Below, piece after piece: positions 36,770 to 48,289 of a stretch of DNA of 64,000 nt (position 1 is the first letter of the stretch; every line of letters begins with the position of its first letter). Location: positions 310,001 to 374,000 of the forward strand of contig VTFK01000158.1 in assembly GCA_009617715.1 (NCBI GenBank), in the 5' to 3' direction. A program made the translations under genes and the position numbers. The notes beneath the pieces were generated by a model, which saw nothing but the letters and a program-made list of their open reading frames with translations, searched no databases and was not told the DNA's origin. This DNA is from Plectrocnemia conspersa. Taxonomy: Eukaryota; Arthropoda; Insecta; Trichoptera; Polycentropodidae.

Positions 36770-38400
36770 TATTTGTTAAAAACTTTGATAAAAAGTGTGC
36801 TAAAGGCTACTTTTAAATGCACTACATTATCAAACAAAATTTTATTTGAATAAAGTAGATCAAATTTATTTGTTATAGCTTTAAAAATAATTTTATTCTA
36901 AAAATTTATTATAAAATATTTATAAAAATATTTATTAAATTAGATTTAAATTATATTGAGCTATTTTTAAAAGCATTGAATTATTTAATTAGTTTTACTT
37001 TTAATATTTATATAAAAAATAATAAGGTTAGATTTAAAATAACGATTAAATGGGTTTACAAATATTAGGGAAAATTGAGTAAATTTTATCATAAAACTCC
37101 AAAATCAATTCATATTAAATTATATTTAGAATATTCTTAACAATTTAAATTATTTAGTTAGTGTTACTATTAATCTGTATATAAAAAAAGTAATTAAATT
37201 AAATATAATAAATATAGTGAGGAAAAAATTATATTCGATGACAAGACAGCAATTCATATCTACGAACGTTAAAAATATGTTTTAATAAAAATATTTATAT
37301 TTAAGTATCAAAATAAATATTATTAATACATTATTCTCTATATAAAAAAATTTGCTTAAATATAAAATAACGATTAAGTAGGTTAAAAATAATAAATAAA
37401 ACGCATATCAACGAACGTAAGAAATATGTTGTAATTAAATCTTTTTCTATTGAAAAGCCTTGAAAAGTAGTTTGCTAAAAGTTTGTTTTAAATACACCAC
37501 ATTATCAAACATACACTATCATCATTTTTTATTAATGTAAATACATATTTACTTATTAGGTGCTTTAAAAATATTTTAATTTTAAAAGCACCTAATAAAT
37601 AAAAGTAACACAACAATTATTATAATAAAAAACACAAAATTATTAAGTTGTTGTTACTTTTATTTCAATAAAAATTAATGAGGTGAAATATAAAATAAGT
37701 GGGTTTAAAAATAATAATAATAAAAAAAACAGTATATTTGATATTAGAAATAGTAAATTATGTCAATGAACGATAGATAAATATTTATTGGATAAATTTA
37801 TGTTTTTGCTGAAAAGTTTTGATGAAAAATTCGCTTAAAGCTACTTTTATATGCGCCTTTTACTAAATATTTGTAACTAATGTAGATTCATTGCAATATG
37901 TTTATATTTAAAACTTCTTCAAATATTTACTAAATATTATGAAAATAATAACGTCTTACTTTTAAAAGTAATACATCAAATAATATAAAAAAAAATCCGC
38001 AAAATTATTATATTGTTTTTAATTTTATTTATATAAAAATCAGTGTGGTAAAATATAAATTAACGATCAAGTGGGTTTAAAATTGATATAAAAAATCAAC
38101 GAACTTTTTTTTTGCTGAAAATCTTTGATAAAAAATTCGCTTGAAGCTACTCTTAAATATTGATATCGCCTTAATACTAAATATGTTTTATTAATGTAAA
38201 TACATATTTTTATGTGTTTTAAATTATTTTTATTCTAAAAACTTTACTAAATTATATTTAAAAATATCGAGCTATTTTTAAAAGCATTATTTAAGCACAT
38301 TTGCTAATTTAGTATTTATAATCTGTATATAAATCATTAAGTTTAATTATAAAATATCGATCAAATCGGTATTAAATAATAATAAAAAACATGTACATTT
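36770..38400 (-). repeat. Decayed satellite-like tandem array 2
   Basis: A word like CTTTGATAAAAAATTCGCTT followed by AAGCTACTTTTAAATGCGCC recurs at about 36783, 37455, 37818 and 38114. A second word, GATCAAGTGGGTTTAAAA, recurs at about 37048, 37371, 37696, 38065 and 38348. Spacing is about 285-370 bp, typically 325. GAGCTATTTTTAAAAGCATT occurs at about 36958 and 38269. On the minus strand the core reads GGCGCATTTAAAAGTAGCTT, nearly the array-1 core, so this array is in the opposite orientation. Flanks of the core differ from array 1. Confidence 0.6.
37549..37660. repeat. Two consecutive hairpins inside array 2
   Basis: TTATTAGGTGCTT at 37553-37565 pairs with AAGCACCTAATAA at about 37586-37598. 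Then AAAAGTAACACAACAA pairs with TTGTTGTTACTTTT around 37601-37658. Both stems have one or two unpaired bases. They are unusual within otherwise simple A/T repeats. Confidence 0.5.
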
Positions 38401-39165
38401 GATCATTGAGTATTTATTGATAGTAATAAATTGTTTAATAATAATAAAATATTTAAATCGTGATTTGTTTTATAATGTTATATTTTTATATGAATTATAT
38501 GTTGTAATATAGTATTTGCTTTATTAAATTATTTAATATACCTAATTGTAAATCAACGCATGAAATAATATTAAATGTAAAATATGATATGAACTATATA
38601 TCACTAGTAACCGTAAAATTATAGAATCGACTTTAATAAAACTATGCGTGATAATGAAACTAGGCACATACGTAGACTATATAACGATTTTTCTATTTTA
38701 AAAATCCCTAATTAAATACTACAGCTTAAAATTAATGAAATATAAATTTACATTTGCTTGTTGTATAATATAATTAATCATAAAAATGTAATAAATCATA
38801 GCGTAAGTGTTTAATATTGATATATTTCGATGAAAAAATGTATAGAAATCATCGGTATCATAAATATTAGGTAAAACATATTGATGCCAGTTTATTTATT
38901 ATTAGAATTGACGTTAAGTTGTTATTTATAAAATTTATATTAATATATGTATGTGTATCTTACATTTTATGCGTCTTTATAACTTTATCACACAATAAAT
39001 AAACTAGATCGACAACATATACCAACGCGGCTTAGTATTGTATAATACAATAAATTCATTTTATGCACAAGGAGCAATAAATACGAGCAACGCGAGTTTA
39101 ATAACACAATATAATAAATTTTAATACGTGTATTCCTCGTATCAAAATAAATGTATAACCATTGC
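38401..39165. other. AT-rich non-coding stretch
   Basis: No supported feature. The minus-strand ORF at 38988-39182 is low complexity. Confidence 0.45.
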
Positions 39166-39169
39166 CTAC

Positions 39170-39660
39170 ATACAACAACCACGATTCGATTATAAATTAT
39201 TCAAATGGCCCATTACCGGCCACGGCGTAAATTAAAATAAAGCAATATAACAATTAAAAAATCGAAACATTCGCGTTATACGTAAAGCGCGTGCTACGGT
39301 GAGCTTTTAAAGCTCTTTGCGCAATTAAAAGCTCTGTGTGTGCAATTCGCTTTAATCGTAATGAAATAGATTCGCGGTGATATTATTTTTTAGATGAGGC
39401 AATTAAAAATAAATTAAAACGAAAAATCACTTTCACGTTCGCGTGTCTCTCGAGAATTATATAAAAATAATTCAACGATAACTTTGAGACAATTATTATA
39501 AAAGCTCATTATATTTCGATTAAATCTACATAGCGCTGCGATGCGTCTTGTTAGCACAACTGACCCGTTTACTATATTTACAGATAATTTAATATTTATT
39601 TTTAATTAAATAATTTAGCCGGAAATGTCGGTGAAAGCGAAAATCAATATTTTTATACAC
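39170..39660. other. GC-richer non-coding island
   Basis: Balanced patches (CCGGCCACGGCG at 39216-39227; GCTCTTTGCGCAATTAAAAG at 39312-39331), with AATTAAAAGCTC repeated and several TAATTT and CGTAATG words. No ORF. Candidate regulatory DNA. Confidence 0.3.
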
Positions 39661-40780
39661 ATTTTAATAATTAGTACATTTTAACAAGGGTTATCTATTA
39701 TGTGCTTTCAAACAGATATTTAATATTTAATATTGAATAAATAGTTGCTATAAAAATGCTAAATTTTATATTCATGAACAATAAAATTATCTCAAGATAT
39801 TTCTTAATAATGTTTCAATAGTTATATAATTTATTTAAATACATATTATGTATTATAAATCATCTATAATAAAATATTTAAATTTTAATATATTAAATTA
39901 TTGCAAAACAGCATATAAATCCACATTTATAGATTTTGTATTGTTATATATTATTTTATATTTATTTTAGTTTATAAGCCGATAAATATATGTTCATTAT
40001 AGTTCAATTAGACTTTACACATTTTTTTCTTTAAAATATAAATCATTAACTAAATATCTATTGTATATATGTATACATTTTATTATTATAAACTGAGACA
40101 ATCACTCATATATGAAATAGGGTTTTTCTAACTAAATGTACTTTATTATTATTATTTTTATGGACATTTGATCGTTATTTAATCATCTTTCAACGCTAAC
40201 TAAAAAATTATTGTGTTTATGCAAATTTCATATAATAGTTAATCGAATGCTATTAAAAGTAGCTGGATAGTATTTTAATATAATTTATTATATTTAAAAC
40301 AACTAATAAATAGTTGTCATTTAAATAGACTTAAATACAAATTTATTTGATTATCTGTTTTTTAAACTGTATATAAAATTATATAATTTTGTTTAATTAT
40401 AGTTTATTTTATAGTATTATAAAATAATAAAAAATCATATAACAGGAAAGAAACATAATTTTATATAAACGTAGCTTTATAAGTAATGATAATTATATTC
40501 ATTGCAATATTGTTTATTGAAAACAATAAATGTTTTCAATATGTTAAGTAAAATAAAAATTAATATAAATAATATGGTAGTATTTCCTAAAATTATATTT
40601 GTTTATACCAAAATCGGTTAATGGTTTAGATTACAATATATTTATTTACATTACATAAAATTATCTAATCTAAAAAGCTTAATAGAATCGATCATAAAAA
40701 AATAGACAAACTGACACCAATTCTATTATCACAAAGAGATAAAATGTGTCATTGTTAAGTTCAAGTGCAATACGCTTTCA
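39661..40780. other. AT-rich stretch
   Basis: One isolated array-1-like core (ATGCTATTAAAAGTAGCTGG, 40247-40266). Otherwise nothing supported. Confidence 0.4.
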
Positions 40781-41690
40781 TCTACGAGTCATTAAGTTGA
40801 TTTTCGTGTTATTCACACAATGAGTAATCTTCTACGAATTATTTTAGGCTTATCGCACGATTGTGACGAAAAAGCTCGTTAATCACAAAACACCGTTTTT
40901 CCATCATAATGACGTACTTAATTAATAAGTTTTTGCTTATATGATATAAAATATAATTAGCCGTTATCAGCAATGATCGATATCGGAGTGAATTAAAATC
41001 TTATTTATCTTCTCATGGCAACTGTTGTTATTACACATTATAAAAAAATAACAATTAAACATTGAGCTATAGAGATAGATATGCTAGACGATGATGTATC
41101 AATTGTGATTCGAATTGGTGTTATACAATTTTTTTTCATCTTGAACATTCCACTCGAGCCATCACGTTCGTAACGAGGTCCATTGTGGCGAACAATACGG
41201 CTCCGATATAACGAACAGTCCATTAACTAGCCGCCAGTTCTTGTTCGTGTTCGATTCTGACAATAATTGTAACAAATCGTCACTATTGATCCGAAGGATA
41301 AAGGCGCCGACGTCGAAAAGGATACTCGCGAATCCGTGTCTAATGAATTTCGTACGACGACGAACGTGCCAGGATCGAATTGTGATGATTTTTCAATCCG
41401 ATATAAATAAAATAATAATTTTAGGTACACCCTGTGTTAAAAAAGACGTAAAGTAGTCGTCGGAAAATTGGTTGTAATTATTTTTTTATAACTCGTTCGT
41501 GTTGTTCAAATTAATTTTGACGCTTTCCAATTGAACAGGTATCCTCGTGTCAATTAATCGCACTATAATAAATTATTGTTTAAAGAAAATATATTATGCG
41601 TTCGTTCTAAACACGCAAAGCTAGTCAACTGTATATGTGTACATGTAAAATATTCGTGTGGTCGCTAGAAATTATTAGACGGTTCACGCC
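40780..41690. other. GC-richer non-coding island
   Basis: Balanced composition at 40785-40910 and especially 41120-41460 (GGCGCCGACGTCGAAAAGGA, 41303-41322), with many CGAAC and TCGT words. Overlapping ORFs on both strands (61-71 codons) share no motif with known families. A GGTACACCCTGTG word at 41424-41436 resembles ends of some Tc1/mariner-like insect repeats but stands alone. Confidence 0.3.
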
Positions 41691-43480
41691 TATGCATAAT
41701 GTAAAATAATTGGATGTAAAATATTGTACTTAATAATTAAATTATCGATTTATTTTTTTATGTCATGTTTTTATTTTGTTTATAAGGGATTTTTTATATC
41801 ACGCTTCAACCCAAATCCGGCGGTCTTTTATATCGTACCACTAACTAACCGTATAAATGGGTATTAGCTACCGATTTATTGCATCGTGACGGTATTTGAA
41901 TAACGTGATGTTAACAAGGTTTTTCAACGAAACTAATTTTAATCTCTGTTATGTACAAAAAATTTACTAATAAATTTAAATAAAAAGCGATTTTTTTAAG
42001 TTAGACATTTTTTTTTTCATTTTAACGTACATATAAATATAAAATATTTTTTTTTTTTTTTTTTGAATAGTCATACCCTTTTAAACTATTAGAAAAATAT
42101 CCAAATAAATAACAAAACAATATATAAACATACCGATACATATCATACAATTTTATTAAAGTTGCTAGTTTAGTTAATTTCAAAATATTAGTTTATCTTC
42201 CCAAGAATACCTCAAAAAAAAAAATCAGAATTGAGATTTCTCATTTCTCGAAAAATTTGCTGATTTCTTGAGCAATTTTTTGTTACAAATTAAATTTGTA
42301 CAAATATTTTTAAATATCTTATACCCATTGCATAAAAAAGATAGGTCTGTGCTAGAAGTTATGAAATATGGTTGCTTTCTTAAAAGCTTTTATAAATCGG
42401 AAATATTTAAATAGAATAAAAATTATCACTATTACTTTGCTTTGATAATCTAAAACAACATTAATAATTAAATATGAAAAAACCGCTCCGCGTGAGAATC
42501 GGCAAATTGTAAAAATGTATGGGGGCTTTCTACATAGTTTTTTTTTCATTGATAATATTTTAACAACCAGGATGGTTAATTTTACTTGAGGTGGTGAATG
42601 ATATGTGGTTTTGAAAAAAGTTATCTTAAGAATAATGTATTAAATGATTATTATTTTATCATTCTTCAAGTTATTCTATATTTTATTTACTCTAAATAAT
42701 TACCATACTTACTAAATATCACATTTTATAAGTAACATATATTTATTTATCAACTTTTTTCGGGAATTCTTGAGAATGAGAATTCTTATTCTTATTTCTC
42801 TAAAAATTAAAAACATCAAAAAAGCAAAATTTCTTAATCTAGCTTAACACCAAATTTAAAATATAAATGCAATAATTTTGGATACGTTTCATTCATATTG
42901 AGCTAGAACTTACTGTTCTAATGTACTTTTAAATGCTTTACACTATTATTTAGTAGATTTTAAACAATTTTTACGTAAAATTTATATAATTTTACTTTTT
43001 CTCGCTATCAAGTAAAAATATAAGCTAAATCATTTTTTTTATTAAATTCAAGAGCTTGTGCTATAAAATTAAAACAATATTTTTTAACTGAACCATTTAT
43101 GCGGTATAGTATAATAAAAATACTTAAAATAGTTTTATTAAATATTTAGCTATTTATTATTTACTTTTGTAGCATAAAAAATAGTATTGATTAGTTTTTT
43201 TATACAAAATTAAATAATCGTAAATTTTAGTATCATCTAATGACATTTTACCGCAAATTATAAATATTTTCTTATCTTAATTTGTAGGTTTATATATACA
43301 TGGTGTTATTGTCGAATCAATTATTTATAATAAAGTTAGAAAAAAAATTACATATATGCTAAAAATTGAATTTGAATTTAATTAGAAATGTTTTTTGATA
43401 AAAATTAAGTTCTGTTATTATTTTATTTGTGCATATTTTTTTTGAGCCGCAGTATATCTATCTAGTTAAAATTAACTCGA
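41691..43480. other. AT-rich stretch with possible inverted termini
   Basis: TTTCTCATTTCTCGAAAAAT (about 42238-42257) is loosely the reverse complement of TTTTTTCGGGAATTCTTGAG (about 42755-42774) and neighbouring bases. If real, this would be a decayed inverted-repeat element of about 600 bp. An isolated array core in reverse (TGTACTTTTAAATGC) lies at 42921-42935. No gene. Confidence 0.3.
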
Positions 43481-43484
43481 TATC

Positions 43485-43990
43485 GTTCATGCGTCGATTA
43501 GAACGAAATTAATTAAAACAGGAACAAACGATAATTGGACCCGCACGCAATAGAGCCGCCGACACAGTAATGAGATAAATTATTATTGAAAATTCGTACG
43601 AGCCACAAAACCGACTGTCTATTAATCCAAATTGTTATTAATTATATAATCCGTACACAATTTGTATTTCGGATGAGCTCTTCTACCAACTTTTTATTCT
43701 ATCGCAACGACGAGGCGTGCTACGCTCGATATTTCGTTAATTATTGCCCGAGATATCATCGGATGTGTTATTATACCAAATTAAGATTTTTTTGTATCAC
43801 ACAAAAAAAACGATGCACAATTATTTACATTCGCATTAAAATTCAATATCAATTCAGCCGAAAATCAAACATTTTTTCAATATCACACTTACTGGAAAAT
43901 TTAATATTCCATGCATCAAAATTCGTATGATTAGAGGCAATAAATATTAATTATTTCATCACAGCGATATTGAATATATCGGATAATTAT
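43485..43990. other. GC-richer non-coding island
   Basis: Balanced sequence (AATAGAGCCGCCGACACAGT, 43549-43568) with TAATTAAAAC and AATTAAT words. A plus-strand ORF (43586-43930, 114 codons) is Tyr/Cys/Phe-rich without a motif and has local rather than coding-like composition. I think it incidental. Confidence 0.3.
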
Positions 43991-46859
43991 TTCATTACGC
44001 CTTCAAACATTCGTGTATATTAATAATATAACATATGGGAGTGGTACTATCAAAAGCTGTGATATTAAAAAAAGCTTCGCCTCAGTCAATTATATGATAC
44101 AAGAAACTCAAGAGAGATTGATTAAAACGAGTTTTTTTTTCTTCGTCTATAAATATAATATACACGTTATCGGTTAGCATAAAATTATTTATAATAACTA
44201 TGAGAAGGTGTGGTTGAACCAAAGCACGATTTGTGTACATCATAATAATAAAATATAAACGAGTTCAATTGCACAAAAATTCAATTATATTGTAATAAAA
44301 GTTTCAATTTTCGTTGCGAACGAATGACTCGATTTTTTATTAGTAAATGCACTGAAGTGATTTATTATAATTTGTTTCGCTATAATCTATACTCCGTTAT
44401 TAATTTGGAATGGTATTAATAATTCATATCATTATTTTATTCCATGAATAAATTAATACGCTTTACAGATGAACAAAATAATACATATGGTATGTAGCAA
44501 TTAAATTTAAGAAAAACGATTATAATAGAATAATAAAATTGTGAAATGATTAGCATTTTAATAGAAACATAAAATTAAGATAATTATATGATTCTTTTTT
44601 TATATTTAGAACACAAATAATTCGTAAATGGAAAAAGTATTAGTAATAAAATATAATCACACTGAAAATAAGCAATAAAAATAATAATCATCATTAGTAG
44701 ACCCATTTTTTTAATTATCACATTGTGTTTGAATTATATGGATGCATTGTTTAATATTTAAACTTTGAGTTATAAGATTTATTTTTTGATTAACTAATTC
44801 TAAAAATGTGCTAGTGCTGAATCAATATACTTTTAATATATACGTAACTTTCAATATTGTATGTTTAAATAAAATAAGTCATTTAATAATAACTTATTTG
44901 TTAATATATATATATTAGGTATTAAATTAAAATACTATTACCTATTTTATTTTAATCAGACTAGTTTTATATATCATATGCTTATTTAGAGGAGGTTTAT
45001 GATGAAGCAATATTTTTATACGTTATATATACATATAAATATATGATTGCTTTAATAGAATTTTTTTAAATAAAGTCCTGGAGTGACAATAAATTATTTA
45101 TTTACAAAAATTAGATTAAACTCACGATTGTTATTTTTTACTAATTCTAATTACTTTTTAATAAATATCAAAACCTTTTCTATGTTATATATTTTTTTTG
45201 TGGTTTGCATTACATTTATTATTGCTTAATACTTATTTTTACGTACACAAGTTTTAATAGCAACTTCAAATAATACAACAAGAAAATTTATAAATTTTAT
45301 GAAAACTGTCAATAATATTTCAATATCTATATATTGTATGTACTCATTAAAATAATGTTGATTATATTTTAAGAGAATCGCTAATGCTAATTGGTGCAAA
45401 ATTTCTATTAGAGTGACAATAATTGCCCGTCAGGGTCAGGAAGTTTGCACTAGCCGACTCGCCTATGGCTGTCGTCATCCCGCTCCTTTAGATTGTCCGT
45501 TGCGTTTCATATAATTTTAATTTGAAATGATTTTTTTTATTGTTACCTTCTTACTTTTATTATATTTTTTTGTTAAAATAATACTATGGGTCGCGATAGT
45601 CTGAAATTTAATTAAATAAATAAATAATTTAAAAGTCAATAATAGTAATTAATTTATTAATTAAAATTAAAATTTAGTATTGTATTTTAAATTTTTTGCT
45701 TTAATTAAATTGTTATTATGTAATGCGTTTTTATGTGTATTTTAATCACAATAATATATAACAGAATAATATCAAAACTTTTTTTGTCTGCATTAATTAA
45801 ATAATCAATTAAAATACATATGTAAGATTTAATAGCAACTTTAAATGAAACAACATAAATGACAATAGCTAAAATAGTTGTTTATAGATTTAAAAAATTC
45901 AGAAATTTAATACATACTATAAAATTGCAATTATTATATATGTTTTTTACATGCTTTTATTAAAAACATATCTAATAATAGTTTTGTATGCATATTTCTG
46001 TTAATGTAATTTTCAATTGCAACTTAATTGTGATTGTTTTTTTAATTCTAATAGATTAGACTCTATTTATAGTTATTTAATTAAAATAAATATCTTTACT
46101 TGTTTTTATGTGATTTATATAAATAGAAAGGAAAAGATTTTATGCTTTAATATATTAATTATTATAATAAATGATTTTTAAGTTTCTAGCTTTTCATAAT
46201 ATATTGTGTTTATCTTTTTTTTCTTTCACTTAAATTGTACTTTTCCACTACTGTTTTATTTTTCATTACATTGTGAAAAAAAATACTATAGTAGAAGGAA
46301 AATGTTATAAACCAATAACATGTATTATGTATAATGTTTTGAAAATTATTTAACATATTTTATTGAACGTCCTACAAAAAAAATACGAGTTGTAAATAAA
46401 ATCAAACAGCATTAGAAATTAAAAAAATATTTAAAAGCATTAATTTATTATTTCTGTAACGTTTTTAAAAATTAAAGTACATTATTGCTAAATTTCGCTC
46501 ATAATAAATTTAAATTTGTCATAAGTTTTAGATAAATATAGAAAATTTAAATACAATCACAAGGTTAATCTAAAATATTTTGACATTTTTTACAAGAAAT
46601 ATTTGTTATGCAATTTAATCAACAACATAATTTTCATCAGTTTTTATTTTCTATCCCACCTTTTAATTATTAAATTAAAATCAATAAAAAGTGAATTAAG
46701 ATTTTTTAAATCAATTATTTTCGATTTAGTTTTTTTAGAGCGATCTGAGTGAGCAAGGTCAGTGGTATATGATGTATGCTAATCATCATGAGCAATAATT
46801 TTACATGATCTAAAATAGTTTCCTGGTTATATGTAGGATACATGATTCGGTCAATTTAT
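43991..46859. other. AT-rich stretch with a small island
   Basis: Low-complexity A/T. A compact GC-richer patch at 45425-45510 (CGGTGTT absent; CAGGGTCAGGAAG and GACTCGCCTATGGC visible) has no ORF or RNA structure I can recognise. GAGTGACAATAA occurs twice (about 45081 and 45411). No gene. Confidence 0.4.
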
Positions 46860-48175
46860 TAGCGTATCGGTAAAGTGCATGGTTTTTAATTTAATAGGTA
46901 ATTTGATTGTACCTAAGGGCGCACCAGCTTTTTGTGCTAGTTGTCATGTTATAGTTTATAAAATCAGTAGGAATCCTGAAAATCTGGCTTTTCAAGGTTA
47001 TTTCTGGGAATATGTCACATGTACTTTTATCATTTTTAGAGCAGCAATACTGACCTTTGGGTAGATTGTCGTCGTTGGAGTCGGCGGAGGGCGGCCGTCT
47101 CGGGGGCGGCGGTCTCGCGACGAAGGGCGGCGCCGGCAGGAAGGGCAGCAAGGGCGGCCAGGGCGGTCTCGCCGCCCAGAGCCCCCCCGCAGCCCCACCG
47201 CCCCCGCCCCCCCCAGCCCGCCACCCCAGCGCGCCTAACCCTCCGCCGCCCAGAATCGTGCTGCGATCCACACTCACGCCCGCCACTGCACCCCCTCAGA
47301 TCAGACTCCTTGGCCTCCGCTTCTATCTCTTGACCACTTGACCACTGACACCTCTCTCATGTTCCAGATCCCTACTGTTGAATTATAATCCCGTCCGATC
47401 AAAACACAATTGATTCAGAACCATTCAATTAAATTAATCAATTAATGTCACATTATTTTGTTTATATTGTACAGCCGGAACTGTCAGTATTTTGTGAACG
47501 AACGACGGACGCGCTTTCCGGCCCACGACCGTTTGAACACTAGCGATTGAAGACCGGCTCGAAACGTACCGACCCATTCTCTATCTCGCTCTAAGCGCAC
47601 CGTCCCTCTCTAACGGTGGGCCGCATACGTACTCTCTATCCCTCTCGTGTTTCGAATCCCCACCGCCGATCGCCGGCACATGGTTGGGTGTAAACAAAAA
47701 CTATCTATTCCCTAATTCATATTAAAATAATTAATTGAACACCCCTGATTTATTCATTAAAAATGCTGCATGACTAATTCGACTGAATTAAATAAGCGCA
47801 ACGTCTCAAAATATATTCAAAACACATTTTTTTATCAAAGCATAAAATATACTATAGCATTATCTAGCGCCAATATAAGGTATCCGAGATTAATATTTAT
47901 TTATTTTTAAAGAATTGAAAATTTTCCTGATAGACGGATTTATAGGCGTGGATTGTCTTAGCTCCGCCTCCATGATGGCGGGCCGACCCTCTGCTCGCTC
48001 TCAATTGGTCCGTTAGCGGACAGGTGGCGATGGTTGGTGGGGGTAGCGCTGAATTTAATTAGCGACACCTTACCAGAATTAACGTGGATATTCATTTAGC
48101 GGCGGCTATTTTATTGCGCTCGTGTGGCGTTAAGATTCGGTGGGATCGTTATCAGATTTGTGTTACTACAAAAAT
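46860..48175. promoter_or_regulatory. Large GC-rich island, possible promoter region
   Basis: The largest and most GC/CpG-rich block in the window. It comprises 47060-47340 (Gly/Pro-codon-like), 47470-47690 and 47945-48165. Promoter-like words include CTGTCAGTATTTTG at 47487-47500 and GTTATCAGATTTGTG at 48149-48163 (initiator-like) and CAATTGGTCC at 48002-48011 (CCAAT-like on the minus strand). GCCATCATGGAGG reads on the minus strand at about 47971-47983. None is proof of a promoter. Together with the candidate exon at 47055-47295 this is the most likely place for a host gene end. Confidence 0.35.
47055..47295 (-). CDS. Candidate Gly/Pro-rich exon on minus strand
   Basis: Unrecognised. One minus-strand frame is open from just after a TGA at 47296-47298 down to a good donor-like AAAG|GTCAGT at 47055/47054. 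The peptide is Gly-rich (GGLGALGWRAGGGGGGG), then Pro/Phe/Ala-rich, and ends SADSNDDNLPK, a plausible soluble segment, before the donor. No ATG lies in this frame, so it would need an upstream acceptor. Competing readings exist. On the plus strand, an acceptor-like TTTTTAG at 47033-47039 opens a 99-codon Arg/Pro-rich frame (47040-47337). Compositional bias alone keeps several frames open here, so coding status is uncertain. Confidence 0.25.
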
Positions 48176-48289
48176 CTGATATTTTTCAATTTATCTAAAA
48201 TATTAAATATTGTATTGAATCTCTATAAATCAGATGAGAATATACTATTATTTATAATAAATAACATATCTTATTATTATTACTAAATA

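Noticed and set aside
43586..43930. 114-codon plus-strand ORF as a gene
   Set aside because: Low-complexity Tyr/Phe/Cys content follows local base composition; no motif or good start context.
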